From assembly GCA_018241185.1 (NCBI GenBank), contig JAFEEH010000245.1:1-39404 (forward strand): a DNA stretch of 39,404 bases, read 5' to 3'. A program made the translations under genes and the position numbers. This document shows positions 32,100 through 39,404 of this stretch, piece after piece. This DNA comes from Pseudomonadota bacterium. Lineage in GTDB: Bacteria > Pseudomonadota > Gammaproteobacteria > Burkholderiales > Burkholderiaceae_C. Positions within the stretch are counted from its first letter, which is position 1. Each line of letters begins with the position of its first letter. The notes beneath the pieces are model-generated. The model did no database searches. It was not told where the DNA came from and saw only the letters and a program-made list of their open reading frames with translations.

Positions 32100-32481
32100 G
32101 GGTTTTCTGTTCGGCCGCAGCCGCACCACCAAGGCCGTGGGCGACGCGGCGGAGGACGCCGCGCTCGCACACCTGCAGGCGGCAGGCCTGCGGCTGGTGG
32201 CGCGCAATTATCGGACGCCGGGCCGTGGTGGCGGCGAGGTCGATCTGGTCCTGCGCGAGCGCGACGGCACGCTGGTCTTCGTGGAGGTGCGCCGCCGCGG
32301 CAGCGCCTCGCACGGGGGCGCGGCCGCCAGCATCACGGCCACCAAGCAGCGGCGCATCGTGTTCGCGGCGCGGCATTACCTGATGCGGCTCGCGTCGCCG
32401 CCGCCCTGCCGCTTCGACGTCGTGCTGGTCGAGGAACGCATCACCTGGCTGCGGGCCGCGTTCGACGCCGATGGAGGGTGA
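32098..32481 (+). CDS. yraN: YraN/UPF0102 family nuclease-like protein
   Basis: A 127-residue protein of the UPF0102 family, with a restriction-endonuclease-like fold and no established function. Core residues are present: GDAAEDAALAHLQAAG, ARNYRTPGRGGGEVDLVL (Glu-x-Asp), VFVEVRRR (E-x-K/R position), and the TKQRRIVFAARHYL helix. A GGGGAGG about 10 bases before the ATG serves as ribosome-binding site and lies inside the rsmI coding region. Its start overlaps the rsmI start by two bases on the opposite strand. Confidence 0.9.
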   Translation: MGFLFGRSRTTKAVGDAAEDAALAHLQAAGLRLVARNYRTPGRGGGEVDLVLRERDGTLVFVEVRRRGSASHGGAAASITATKQRRIVFAARHYLMRLASPPPCRFDVVLVEERITWLRAAFDADGG

Positions 32482-32545
32482 GGGCGATCTATCATTCCGG
32501 CTTTGTTCGGCGCCGTGCGCCGCCGCCCATAACGCAAAGCCCGAA

Positions 32546-32660
32546 CGGCGAGCGCAGCGAAGCCCCCAGGGCACCCGTGGAACTGGCTTCGCCAGGCCAC
32601 TGGGTGCGCCCCCTTCCCGCGTGCGGGAGAAGGGGGAGCCGCGAAGCGGCATGGGGGATG
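32546..32660 (+). repeat. Long intergenic repeat, copy 1 of 2
   Basis: About 115 bases that recur in the same orientation at 35302-35448. They open with CGGCGAGCGCAGCGAAGCCC and close with AGCCGCGAAGCGGCATGGGG. A central hairpin arm reads GGCTTCGCCAGGCC. The repeat lies between yraN and the SIS gene and contains no coding signal. Confidence 0.75.
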
Positions 32661-32675
32661 CCACCCTAGATCCTC

Positions 32676-33299
32676 ATGCTCGAGCAACGCATTCAGCAGC
32701 ATTTCATCGACAGCGCCGACCTCAAATACCAGGGCGGCCCGTCCCTCAGCAAACCGCTCTCGCAGGCCGTGCAGGCGCTGCTGGCCTGCGTGACCAGCGG
32801 CGGCAAGGTGCTGGCCTGCGGTGCGGGCGTGTCCGGCCTGCTGGCGGCGCAGTTCGCGGCCCAGTTCGTCGGCCGCTTCGAGCGTGAGCGTCCCGCGCTG
32901 GCGGCCCTGGCCTTGCCCGGCATTGCCGACGACCCGGCCGCCGACACGCGCGCCGCCGCCGACCCGCAGGCCTTCGCGCGCCAGCTGCGCGCGCTGGGCG
33001 AGGCCGGCGACGTGCTGCTGGTGCTCAGTCCCAGCGGCGAATCGGCGGCGGTGCTGTCGGCCGTGCTGGCCGCGCACGAGCGCGACATGACCGTGATCGC
33101 CTTGACCGGCGGCGTCGGCAGCGGCGCTGGCGGTGCCGTGGGCCGCGCCCTGCGCGAGACCGACGTGCAGATCTGCGTGCCGCACGAACGCCCCCTGCGC
33201 GTGCACGAGGTGCACCTGACGGCGTTGCACTGCCTGTGCGATGGCGTCGATGCGCAACTGCTCGGCGACCCCGACGGCGACGTGCTGGCGGTCGAGTGA
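32676..33299 (+). CDS. SIS-domain protein (GmhA/DiaA-like)
   Basis: A 207-residue SIS (sugar isomerase) domain protein. The fold is marked by SGGKVLACGAGVSGLLAAQFAAQFVGRFERERP, LSPSGESAAVLSAVLAAHERDMTVIALTGG and VHEVHLTALHCLCDGVD. Proteins in this position (after yraN) are either sedoheptulose-7-phosphate isomerase-like or DiaA, the DnaA-binding initiation factor. The DiaA/GmhA choice cannot be made by eye; context (yraN upstream, dolP downstream, as in E. coli yraN-diaA-dolP) favours DiaA. The usual GNGGS phosphate loop reads GAGVS here. Confidence 0.85.
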   Translation: MLEQRIQQHFIDSADLKYQGGPSLSKPLSQAVQALLACVTSGGKVLACGAGVSGLLAAQFAAQFVGRFERERPALAALALPGIADDPAADTRAAADPQAFARQLRALGEAGDVLLVLSPSGESAAVLSAVLAAHERDMTVIALTGGVGSGAGGAVGRALRETDVQICVPHERPLRVHEVHLTALHCLCDGVDAQLLGDPDGDVLAVE

Positions 33300-33452
33300 G
33301 TCAACCCTTTCGCGCCGGCACCCATTGACACAGGAGCGCCGCAGTCGCTGGGCTAAACTTTCCGCGGCCCCTGCGCCCCGCGTCAGCCGCGCCCTGCGCC
33401 CTTCGCTGCACGTCCCATCCGCATCCACTGCATCCAGCCCAGGAACCCCCTC

Positions 33453-34241
33453 ATGACCCGCATCCACGCTTCCTTCCGCCCACTTGCCGCAGCACTCGCC
33501 GGCGCGACGCTCGTCGCCTCGCTGTCGGGCTGCGTGCCGCTGGTGGTCGGCGGCGCGGCGGTGGCCGGTGCCGGCATGGTCGCGACCGACCGCCGCACCT
33601 CGGGTGCGCAACTGGACGACCAGTCGATCGAGCTGCGCTCGGCGGCGCGCATCCGCGACATCGCCAACGACAACATGAACATCACCACCGTGAGCTACAA
33701 CCGCCAGGTGCTGATGATCGGCACCGTCGGCAGCGACGCCGACAAGCGCCGTGCCGAAGAGGTGGTGCGCGGCACGCCGAACGTGCGCTCGGTGGTCGAC
33801 GAGGTGGTGGTCGGCCCCGCGCTGGGCATCGCGCAGCGCTCCAACGACACCTACATCACCGGCAAGGTGAAGGCCTCGCTGCTCGACGCCAAGGACATCT
33901 TCGCCAACTCCTTCAAGGTCGTGACCGAGGGCGGCGTGGTCTACCTCATGGGCCTGGCCACGCGCCGCGAGCTCGACCGTGCCACCGACATCGCGCGCAG
34001 CGTGTCGGGCGTGCAGAAGGTGGTGCGCGCGGTGGAAATCATCAGCGAGCAGCAGCTCGGCCAGGGCGCCGTCGAGGGCGGCACCGGCCTGCAGCCCTCG
34101 GCCGTCGATGGCAGCAACGCCAGCGGCTCGCGCGTGCCGCTGCCGCCCATGCAGCCGCTGCCCGGCCAGTCGCAGCCCGGCGCGCCGGTGCAGGTGTCGC
34201 CGCAGCCGCAGCCGGGCGTGGTGACCACGCCGGTGCGCTGA
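33453..34241 (+). CDS. dolP: BON-domain outer-membrane lipoprotein (DolP/YraP-like)
   Basis: A 262-residue lipoprotein with signal peptide and lipobox LSGC (Cys27), then two BON domains (about 60-125, around VLMIGTVGSDADKRRAEEVVRG, and about 130-200, around VVYLMGLATRRELDRATDIARS). DolP-type proteins support outer-membrane integrity and the BAM machinery. Compared with E. coli DolP (191 residues) it carries an extra 60-residue Pro/Gln/Ser-rich tail (PLPPMQPLPGQSQPG). Position after the SIS gene agrees with the E. coli order. Confidence 0.85.
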   Translation: MTRIHASFRPLAAALAGATLVASLSGCVPLVVGGAAVAGAGMVATDRRTSGAQLDDQSIELRSAARIRDIANDNMNITTVSYNRQVLMIGTVGSDADKRRAEEVVRGTPNVRSVVDEVVVGPALGIAQRSNDTYITGKVKASLLDAKDIFANSFKVVTEGGVVYLMGLATRRELDRATDIARSVSGVQKVVRAVEIISEQQLGQGAVEGGTGLQPSAVDGSNASGSRVPLPPMQPLPGQSQPGAPVQVSPQPQPGVVTTPVR

Positions 34242-34263
34242 GGCGAGTCTTCCAAGCCAAAAG

Positions 34264-34312
34264 TGCCCGCAGCGCCCGTCCAGCGGGCGCGAGCAGCTAT
34301 CGATTCGATAGC
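34264..34312 (+). repeat. Intergenic palindromic repeat, copy 2 of 3
   Basis: A hairpin GCGCCCG / CGGGCGC (34272-34290) is followed by a near-perfect palindrome GCTATCGA-T-TCGATAGC (34296-34312). It lies between the convergent ends of dolP and the 3-hydroxyacid dehydrogenase gene, like copy 1, which fits a bidirectional terminator role. Confidence 0.75.
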
Positions 34313-34320
34313 GCTGCGGC

Positions 34321-35238
34321 CTACTTCAACCGCGTGATCAGGCTCGACGTGTCCCAGCGCTTGCCGCCGGCCTGCTGCACGTCGGCGTAGAACTGGTCCA
34401 CCAGCGCCGTCACCGGCAGGCGTGCGCCATTGCGCTTGGCCTCGTCCAGCACCAGGCCCAGGTCCTTGCGCATCCAGTCGACCGCGAAGCCGTAGTCGAA
34501 CTTGCCGGTGATCATGGTCTTGCCGCGGTTCTCCATCTGCCAGCTCTGGGCGGCGCCCTTGCTGATCACACCCAGCACCTGCTCCATGTCCAGCCCGGCG
34601 CGCTGGCCGAAGGCGATGGCTTCCGACAGGCCCTGCACGAGGCCCGCGATGCAGATCTGGTTGACCATCTTGGCCAGCTGGCCGGCACCGCTCCCGCCCA
34701 GCAGGGTCACGGCGCGCGCGAAGGCATCGATCACCGGCTGGACGTTGGCGAAGGCGGCCGCATCGCCGCCGCACATCACCGTCAGCACGCCGTTCTGCGC
34801 ACCGGCCTGGCCGCCGGACACGGGCGCGTCGATGAATTGCAGGCCTTGATCGAGCGCCGCCTTGGCCAGCTCGCGCGCCACGTCGGCCGAGGCGGTGGTG
34901 TGGTCGACGAACACCGCGCCGGGCTGCATGCCGGCGAAGGCACCGTCTGCCCCGAGCACCACCGAGCGCAGGTCGTCGTCGTTGCCCACGCAGCAGAACA
35001 CGATCTCGGCCTCGGTCGCGGCTTCACGCGGCGTGGCCGCGGCCGCATGCGGCGCGCCGCCGATCTCCTGCACCCACGCGGCCGACTTGGCCGGCGTGCG
35101 GTTGTAGACCGTGACCGTGTGGCCGGCCTTCGCCAGGTGCGCGGCCATGGGATAGCCCATGACGCCGAGGCCGAGAAAAGCCACGCGGCGCGGCGGCGTG
35201 GCGGTGTAGTTCTTGGGGGTGAAGGAAGGGGTGCTCAT
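34321..35238 (-). CDS. NAD(P)-dependent beta-hydroxyacid dehydrogenase (3-hydroxyisobutyrate/tartronate-semialdehyde type)
   Basis: A 305-residue member of the beta-hydroxyacid dehydrogenase family. The N-terminal Rossmann motif is FLGLGVMGYPMAAHL (21-35), the substrate motif is DAPVSGGQAGAQNG (137-150), and the catalytic Lys is K190 in KMVNQI. Candidate substrates are 3-hydroxyisobutyrate or 2-hydroxy-3-oxopropionate; the sequence alone does not decide. It is a single gene on the minus strand with a repeat element on each side. Confidence 0.9.
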   Translation of the reverse strand: MSTPSFTPKNYTATPPRRVAFLGLGVMGYPMAAHLAKAGHTVTVYNRTPAKSAAWVQEIGGAPHAAAATPREAATEAEIVFCCVGNDDDLRSVVLGADGAFAGMQPGAVFVDHTTASADVARELAKAALDQGLQFIDAPVSGGQAGAQNGVLTVMCGGDAAAFANVQPVIDAFARAVTLLGGSGAGQLAKMVNQICIAGLVQGLSEAIAFGQRAGLDMEQVLGVISKGAAQSWQMENRGKTMITGKFDYGFAVDWMRKDLGLVLDEAKRNGARLPVTALVDQFYADVQQAGGKRWDTSSLITRLK

Positions 35239-35301
35239 GCGGCGAGCTTAGTGCACAGCGGCGGCCCCGCGCACTGATCGGGCATGCGCGGTGTGCGCGG
35301 C

Positions 35302-35448
35302 CGGCGAGCGCAGCGAAGCCCCCAGGGCACACGCGGAACTGGCCTTGGCCTGTCCTGAGCTTGTCGAAGGGCCAGGCCGCTGGGTGCGCCCCCCTCCAAG
35401 CCGAAGGCGTCAGAGAGGGGGGAGCCGCGAAGCGGCATGGGGGGTGCT
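35302..35448 (+). repeat. Long intergenic repeat, copy 2 of 2, with nested palindromic unit
   Basis: Same ends as the copy at 32546-32660, but the central hairpin arm is enlarged by CCTGTCCTGAGCTTGTCGAA, part of a widespread proteobacterial repeat (CCTGAGCTTGTCGAAGG). It runs up to the Bug gene stop at 35447, so the repeat lies immediately downstream of that gene. Confidence 0.75.
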
Positions 35449-36424
35449 AGTCCAATTTAATGCCGGCTGCCTTGATCACCGGGCCCCAGCGCTTCGATTC
35501 CGCGCGGGCCAGTTGCTGGAACTGCTGCGGCGAGCCGGGCATGGCTTCCATGCCGAAGTCGGCAAAACGCTTGAGCACGGCGGGCGTCGACATGGCCTTG
35601 TTCAGGTCGCCGTTGAGCCGGCTCACCACGTTCGCCGGCAGTCCGGCCGGGCCCAGCACGCCCTGGAAGGCGAACACCTCGGCATCGCGCACGCCCACCT
35701 CGGCCAGCGTCGGCACGTCGGGCAGCAGCTTGTTGCGCGCACCCGAGCCGATGGCCAGCACGCGGACCTTCTTGCCCTGCATGATCGGCAGGCCCGAGGC
35801 CAGGTCCAGGAACATGCACGGCACCTGGCCGCCCATCACGTCGGCCATGGCCGGCGCCGCGCCGCGGTAGGGGATGTGCGTGATGAAGGTGCCGGTGCGG
35901 TTCTTGAACAGCTCCATCGCCAGGTGGTGCGGCGAACCGTTGCCGGGCGAGGCGTAGTTCACCTTGCCGGGGTTGGCCTTCACGTAGGCGAGGAACTCCT
36001 TGAAGTCCTTGGCCGGGAAGTCGGGGTTGACGACCAGCGCCAGCGGGAACTTGCCGATCGCGCCGATGTAGCTGAAGTCGCGCTCGGGGTTGAAGGGCAG
36101 CTTGCCGAACAGGTGCTCGTTGAAGGCCAGCACGGCGTTGTCGGCCGACATGATGGTGTAGCCGTCGGGCTTGGCCTTGGCCACCAGGTCGGCGCCGATA
36201 TTGGTCGACGCGCCGGGGCGGTTGTCGATCACGATCTGCTGGCCCAGCGTCTGGCGCATGGCCTCGGCCAGCGAGCGTGCGATCACGTCGGTGCCGCCGC
36301 CGGCCGGGTAGGGCACGACCCATTTGATGATCTGGTCGGGGTAGTTGGCTTGCGCGCGGGCGAAGGGCGAGGCGACGAGGGCGGCGCCGGAGGCCAGGGT
36401 GGCCAGCAGGTGTCTGCGTTGCAT
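35447..36424 (-). CDS. Bug-family (TctC-like) tripartite tricarboxylate transporter receptor
   Basis: A 325-residue periplasmic solute-binding protein of the Bug family, greatly expanded in Bordetella, Cupriavidus and Variovorax relatives. It has a Sec/Tat-like signal (MQRRHLLATLASGAALVA, cleavage near 25 at ARAQA), then YPDQIIKWVVPYPAGGGTDVIAR, VIDNRPGASTNIG and SPGNGSPHHLAMELF. The carboxylate ligand is unknown. AAGGAG lies about 9 bases before the ATG. It is transcribed with, and 5 bases after, the DUF2783 gene, so the ligand may be an aromatic or carboxylic acid linked to the hydroxylase upstream. Confidence 0.9.
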   Translation of the reverse strand: MQRRHLLATLASGAALVASPFARAQANYPDQIIKWVVPYPAGGGTDVIARSLAEAMRQTLGQQIVIDNRPGASTNIGADLVAKAKPDGYTIMSADNAVLAFNEHLFGKLPFNPERDFSYIGAIGKFPLALVVNPDFPAKDFKEFLAYVKANPGKVNYASPGNGSPHHLAMELFKNRTGTFITHIPYRGAAPAMADVMGGQVPCMFLDLASGLPIMQGKKVRVLAIGSGARNKLLPDVPTLAEVGVRDAEVFAFQGVLGPAGLPANVVSRLNGDLNKAMSTPAVLKRFADFGMEAMPGSPQQFQQLARAESKRWGPVIKAAGIKLD

Positions 36425-36428
36425 GGAT

Positions 36429-36656
36429 TCAGTCTCCTTGGGATTCGGATGCGGACAGGGATGGTACGGGCAGCGCTTCGAGCGCGTCGGCCAGCGCACG
36501 ATGCCCTTGGGCTTCGTCACCGAGCTGCTCGAACAACAGCAGCGCCAGGCGCGCGAGGAACAGCGATTCGCGCCCGGGCCCGGCCTCGCTGATGGCGTTG
36601 GCGCAGGCGGCGTAGAGGCGGTCGCGGGCGTCGGGGGCGAGCGTGTGCGGGGTCAT
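36429..36656 (-). CDS. DUF2783-like small protein
   Basis: A 75-residue protein whose single domain (DRLYAACANAISEAGPGRESLFLARLALLLFEQLGD) matches the DUF2783 pattern of small helical proteins often encoded beside FAD-dependent aromatic hydroxylases. Its ATG overlaps the hydroxylase TGA (ATGA), showing translational coupling, and it ends 5 bases before the Bug gene. It may be an accessory subunit of the hydroxylase; the role is unproven. Confidence 0.7.
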   Translation of the reverse strand: MTPHTLAPDARDRLYAACANAISEAGPGRESLFLARLALLLFEQLGDEAQGHRALADALEALPVPSLSASESQGD

Positions 36657-38383
36657 GCGTTCACCTTCTGCGCCGAGGCGCGTAGCAGCGCGGCACGGAT
36701 CTGCTGTGCGTTGGGCCGTCGCCAGCGTGCGGCCACATGGCCGTCGGGGCGCAGCAGGTACACGGCGCCGGCCGCCGCGCCGAGCGCCTCGAAGGTGGCG
36801 GCCGGGCACTGCGCGTCGCCCAGGGTCACGACGTGCACCGGCAGGTCGGCCGGCAGTGGCAAGACTTCCTCGCCCGGCTGCAGCACCAGCAGCGTGAAGC
36901 GCGGTCCGATGTGGTCGGTGAGGTGTCCGGCCCGCAGCGGCTGCTCACCCATCACCTCCCCCGGCCGCGGGCCGGCGCCGAGGTCGTCGCTGGGGCTCGA
37001 CAGCGACGATTCGTCGTAACGCACCGCCTGCGTCTGACGCGGGTTGATGAGCTGCGCGATGCCGCGGTGCTTCTCCGACAGCGACAGCGCCGCCTCGCGC
37101 AGCAGGTCGAAGCCGCGCGAGGGCGGCGACATGAATTCGGTGCTGCGCATCGCGGCCTCGGCGTTGATGTGGAAGGCGGCGATGCGCTCCTGCGAGTAGC
37201 TGTCGAGCAGCGCCGCATCGGATTCGCCGCGTGCCACCGCGGCGAGCTTCCACGCCAGGTTGTCGGCGTCGTCGAAGCCCGAGTTGAGCCCGCGCACGCC
37301 GAAGATCGGCATCGCATGCGCCGCGTTGCCGGCAAAGACGATGCGGCCGTGGCGGTAGTCGGCCAGCGTCATGGCGCCGGCGCGGTAGACCGAGGTCCAC
37401 ACCGTCTTCCACGGCAGGTGCCCCTCGCCGATGGCGTCGAGGTGGCGCTGCACGAACTCGGTCACGGCTTCGGGTGTGAGGGCGGCCTCGGTGCTCTGGC
37501 CGGGGCGCAGCTGGTAGTCGATGCGCCAGATGTCGTCGGGCTGGCGGTGCATCAGCACCGTGGAGCCGCGGTTCCACGGCGGGTCGAACCAGGCGCGGCG
37601 CTCGGTCGGGTAACTGCTCGGCAACTCGATGTCGATGATCACGTAGCGGCCCTCGTACGCCGTGCCTTCGAGCGCGAGGTTCAGCGACTTGCGCACGAAG
37701 CTCTGGCCGCCGTCGCAGGCCGCCAGCCAGTCGGCCTGCAGCGTGTACGTGCCCAGTGCATTGCGCACCTGCAGCGTCGTGCCGTCGTCGTCCTGCGTGA
37801 AGCCGGTGAGTTCGGTGCCCCAGCGGATGTCGACGAGCCCCGGCTGCGCCGCGTTGCGCCGCGTGATCTCGTCCAGCAGGTACTGCTCGATGTAGTACTG
37901 CTCCAGGTTGATCATCGGCGGCAGCTTCTGCTGCGCATGCACGGGCATCTCGAAGCGGAAGACCTCGGTGGTCTGGTAGTAGCTGGTGCCCGCGCTCCAG
38001 GGCAGGCCCTTGGCCAGGAAGGCGGGCAGCGCGCCCAGGCGCTCGACGATCTCCAGGCTGCGGCGCGAGATGCAGGCGGCGCGGCTGCCCACGCACACCG
38101 TGTCGTCGGCTTCGAGGATCACGCTGCGCACGCCGTGGTTGGCCAGGCCCAGCGCGAGCGCCATGCCGACCGGGCCGCCGCCGGCGATCACGACGGGATG
38201 GCGCTGCACCTCGACGCCATCGGCCAGCACGGGCAGCCGCGGCGCGAAGCGGGTGTAGTGGAAGGCGCCGACCGAGGGCGGCAGCGCGTCCGTGGCGGGC
38301 GGCGGGACGGGGCCGCCCGCGGCATCGCCCGCTCGGGCGGACGGCGCAGCGGTCGGCAGACGGGGGGCGGCGGGGCTGTTCAT
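36653..38383 (-). CDS. FAD-dependent aromatic hydroxylase (MhpA/PheA-like)
   Basis: A 576-residue group A flavoprotein monooxygenase. The FAD Rossmann motif is VVIAGGGPVGMALALGLA (64-81), the DG motif is ACDGGQSFVRKSL, and the second FAD motif is GRIVFAGNAAHAMPIFGVRGLNSGFDDADNLAWKL. A C-terminal thioredoxin-like domain follows, as in MhpA and phenol hydroxylases. The first 45 residues are an Ala/Pro-rich extension, and a later start is possible. It probably hydroxylates a phenolic acid with NAD(P)H and O2; 3-(3-hydroxyphenyl)propionate is one candidate. It heads an operon with the DUF2783 gene and the Bug receptor, divergent from a LuxR regulator. Confidence 0.85.
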   Translation of the reverse strand: MNSPAAPRLPTAAPSARAGDAAGGPVPPPATDALPPSVGAFHYTRFAPRLPVLADGVEVQRHPVVIAGGGPVGMALALGLANHGVRSVILEADDTVCVGSRAACISRRSLEIVERLGALPAFLAKGLPWSAGTSYYQTTEVFRFEMPVHAQQKLPPMINLEQYYIEQYLLDEITRRNAAQPGLVDIRWGTELTGFTQDDDGTTLQVRNALGTYTLQADWLAACDGGQSFVRKSLNLALEGTAYEGRYVIIDIELPSSYPTERRAWFDPPWNRGSTVLMHRQPDDIWRIDYQLRPGQSTEAALTPEAVTEFVQRHLDAIGEGHLPWKTVWTSVYRAGAMTLADYRHGRIVFAGNAAHAMPIFGVRGLNSGFDDADNLAWKLAAVARGESDAALLDSYSQERIAAFHINAEAAMRSTEFMSPPSRGFDLLREAALSLSEKHRGIAQLINPRQTQAVRYDESSLSSPSDDLGAGPRPGEVMGEQPLRAGHLTDHIGPRFTLLVLQPGEEVLPLPADLPVHVVTLGDAQCPAATFEALGAAAGAVYLLRPDGHVAARWRRPNAQQIRAALLRASAQKVNA

Positions 38384-38429
38384 CGGGCGGTCCTGGGTGA
38401 AGGCGATGGAGGTGTCTCGTTGCTCTTCT

Positions 38430-38480
38430 TTTGATAGCGGCTCGCGCCCGCCCAGCGGGCGTCGCAGGCATTTTTTGCTT
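38430..38480 (-). repeat. Intergenic palindromic repeat, copy 3 of 3 (inverted)
   Basis: Reverse-oriented copy of the element at 31085 and 34264: it reads TTTGATAGCGGCTCGCGCCC, then the CAGCGGGCG arm, then GCAGGCATTTTTT on the plus strand. Unlike the other two, it lies in a divergent promoter region (hydroxylase / LuxR), so a terminator role does not explain all copies. Confidence 0.65.
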
Positions 38481-38606
38481 GAAGAATTGCGCCGGTGGCG
38501 ATGCGGCGCAGTCGTGGCGGCAGCAGGAATTGTCCCGATGCGCCATGCGCGCCACTGTCCTAACTTCTCACGAAGTGTTTACCCTGAATCCTGCAGGTCG
38601 CCCCGC

Positions 38607-39380
38607 ATGAAGCGTTGGCGCATCCGCCCTTCCGCCGAGCCGCTGGCACCGGCCGTCGTCAGCGGCGTGCTGGCCGGCGTCGGCACGCCGCAGCTCGCCG
38701 CGCACTACCTGGCCGCCATGCATGGCGTGCTGCCCGTCACCTTCTGCACCGTGTTCGCCGTCGGCGCCACCGGCCGCATCGAGACCGTGTCGGCCGCCAG
38801 CAGCTACGGCAGCACGGCCGAACGCACGGCCGAGCGCTACGTCGCGCAGCGCTTCGATCTGCTCGATCCGCACATGGTGTGGCTGGCCGGCCGCCCGCGG
38901 CCGCGGCGCGGTGCGCAGCTCTGGCTGGGCCACCACCGCGGCGACGAGCTGGCCGACGCCGACTACCGCGCCGCCTGCTACGGCGAGGTCGGCATCCGCG
39001 AGCGCGCCTCGGTGCTGCTCCTGCTGCCCACCGGCCAGCGTGCGGCCGTGAGCTTCTACCGCAGCCTGGCGCAGCGCGAGTTCGACGGCGCCGACTTCGC
39101 GCTGCTCGAGGTGCACGCGGCCCTGCTGGCCGACGCCACCGCGGCGCACGGCCGCATCGCGCTGGCCGCCGGCCACGGCGCCGAGCCCGCGTTCGCGTCG
39201 CGGCTGCTCACCCTGAGCGTGCGCGAGCGCGAAGTCATCGGGCAGTTGATGGCAGGCCGCACCGCCAAGGAGGCGGCACGGGAGCTCGGCGTGGCGCTGA
39301 GTACCGTGCGGACTCATCAGTACCGGGCGTTCCGGCGGCTGGGGATTGGGTCGGTGAAGGCGTTGCTGCGAGGCAACTAG
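38607..39380 (+). CDS. LuxR-type HTH transcriptional regulator
   Basis: A 257-residue regulator with a C-terminal LuxR/GerE helix-turn-helix in the last 60 residues (LTLSVREREVIGQLMAGRTAKEAARELGVALSTVRTHQYRAFRRLGI). The N-terminal region of about 190 residues is GAF/autoinducer-like in length but shows no specific ligand motif. The start at 38607 (MKRWRIRP) is chosen as the first Met before conserved-looking sequence; earlier in-frame Met codons lie in the repeat-containing promoter region. It is divergent from the hydroxylase operon and is probably its regulator. Confidence 0.8.
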   Translation: MKRWRIRPSAEPLAPAVVSGVLAGVGTPQLAAHYLAAMHGVLPVTFCTVFAVGATGRIETVSAASSYGSTAERTAERYVAQRFDLLDPHMVWLAGRPRPRRGAQLWLGHHRGDELADADYRAACYGEVGIRERASVLLLLPTGQRAAVSFYRSLAQREFDGADFALLEVHAALLADATAAHGRIALAAGHGAEPAFASRLLTLSVREREVIGQLMAGRTAKEAARELGVALSTVRTHQYRAFRRLGIGSVKALLRGN

Positions 39381-39404
39381 GCTGAGCCGGTGAAGATCAT
39401 TCCC

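Noticed and set aside
1-39404. CRISPR array, IS element or integrase
   Set aside because: No regularly spaced repeats, terminal inverted repeats with a transposase, or integrase motifs were seen on either strand.

Overview
The window is GC-rich, compact bacterial DNA. It most likely comes from a betaproteobacterium of the Comamonadaceae (Variovorax/Acidovorax type). This is inferred from the protein families, from the rsmI-yraN-SIS-dolP neighbourhood, from a Bug-type solute receptor, and from short dispersed repeats of the kind seen in that family. No rRNA, tRNA, CRISPR array or transposase was recognised.

Region 1 (1 to about 10,110) is accessory DNA, probably one end of an integrative element. 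It carries a DUF932 protein, a YqaJ-type exonuclease, a tiny membrane protein, a Gp3-like (recombination-directionality-factor family) protein, an XRE regulator, a DUF2628 membrane protein, a secreted protein, a coiled-coil lipoprotein and a protein with two duplicated zinc-ribbon units. It ends in a tight three-gene minus-strand operon: Nmad2-like protein, XRE-HTH fused to an ImmA/IrrE (M78) metallopeptidase, and a PIN-domain nuclease. A near-consensus LexA box lies just upstream of that operon, so it looks like a DNA-damage-inducible toxin/defence module.

Region 2 (about 10,300 to 29,640) is a catabolic supercluster. Two tandem paralogous AraC regulators precede two plus-strand operons. The first encodes a kynurenine-formamidase-like hydrolase and a bestrophin. 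The second encodes anthranilate 1,2-dioxygenase (antC, a hemerythrin, antA, antB), an aromatic-acid transporter, an XylT-like ferredoxin, catechol 2,3-dioxygenase, a GlcG-like protein, and the 4-oxalocrotonate branch of meta-cleavage (dehydrogenase, hydratase, decarboxylase, tautomerase). A fused indolepyruvate:ferredoxin oxidoreductase, a MaoC hydratase and a crotonase follow. No diol dehydrogenase is present, which fits anthranilate, whose diol collapses to catechol spontaneously. The usual aldolase and acetaldehyde dehydrogenase are also absent. Their place in the chemistry could be taken by the 2-oxoacid oxidoreductase, which would convert 4-hydroxy-2-oxovalerate to 3-hydroxybutyryl-CoA. 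Three upstream regions share a paired AraC/XylS-type operator (TGCM-N6-GGAT, second GGAT exactly 32 bp away).

Region 3 (29,830 to the end) looks like ordinary chromosome: a Tyr/Pro-rich exported protein, a GST, divergent rsmI and yraN whose start codons overlap, a SIS-domain protein, a dolP-like lipoprotein, a beta-hydroxyacid dehydrogenase, a Bug receptor, a DUF2783 protein, an FAD aromatic hydroxylase and a LuxR-type regulator. Two families of intergenic repeats are scattered through it.
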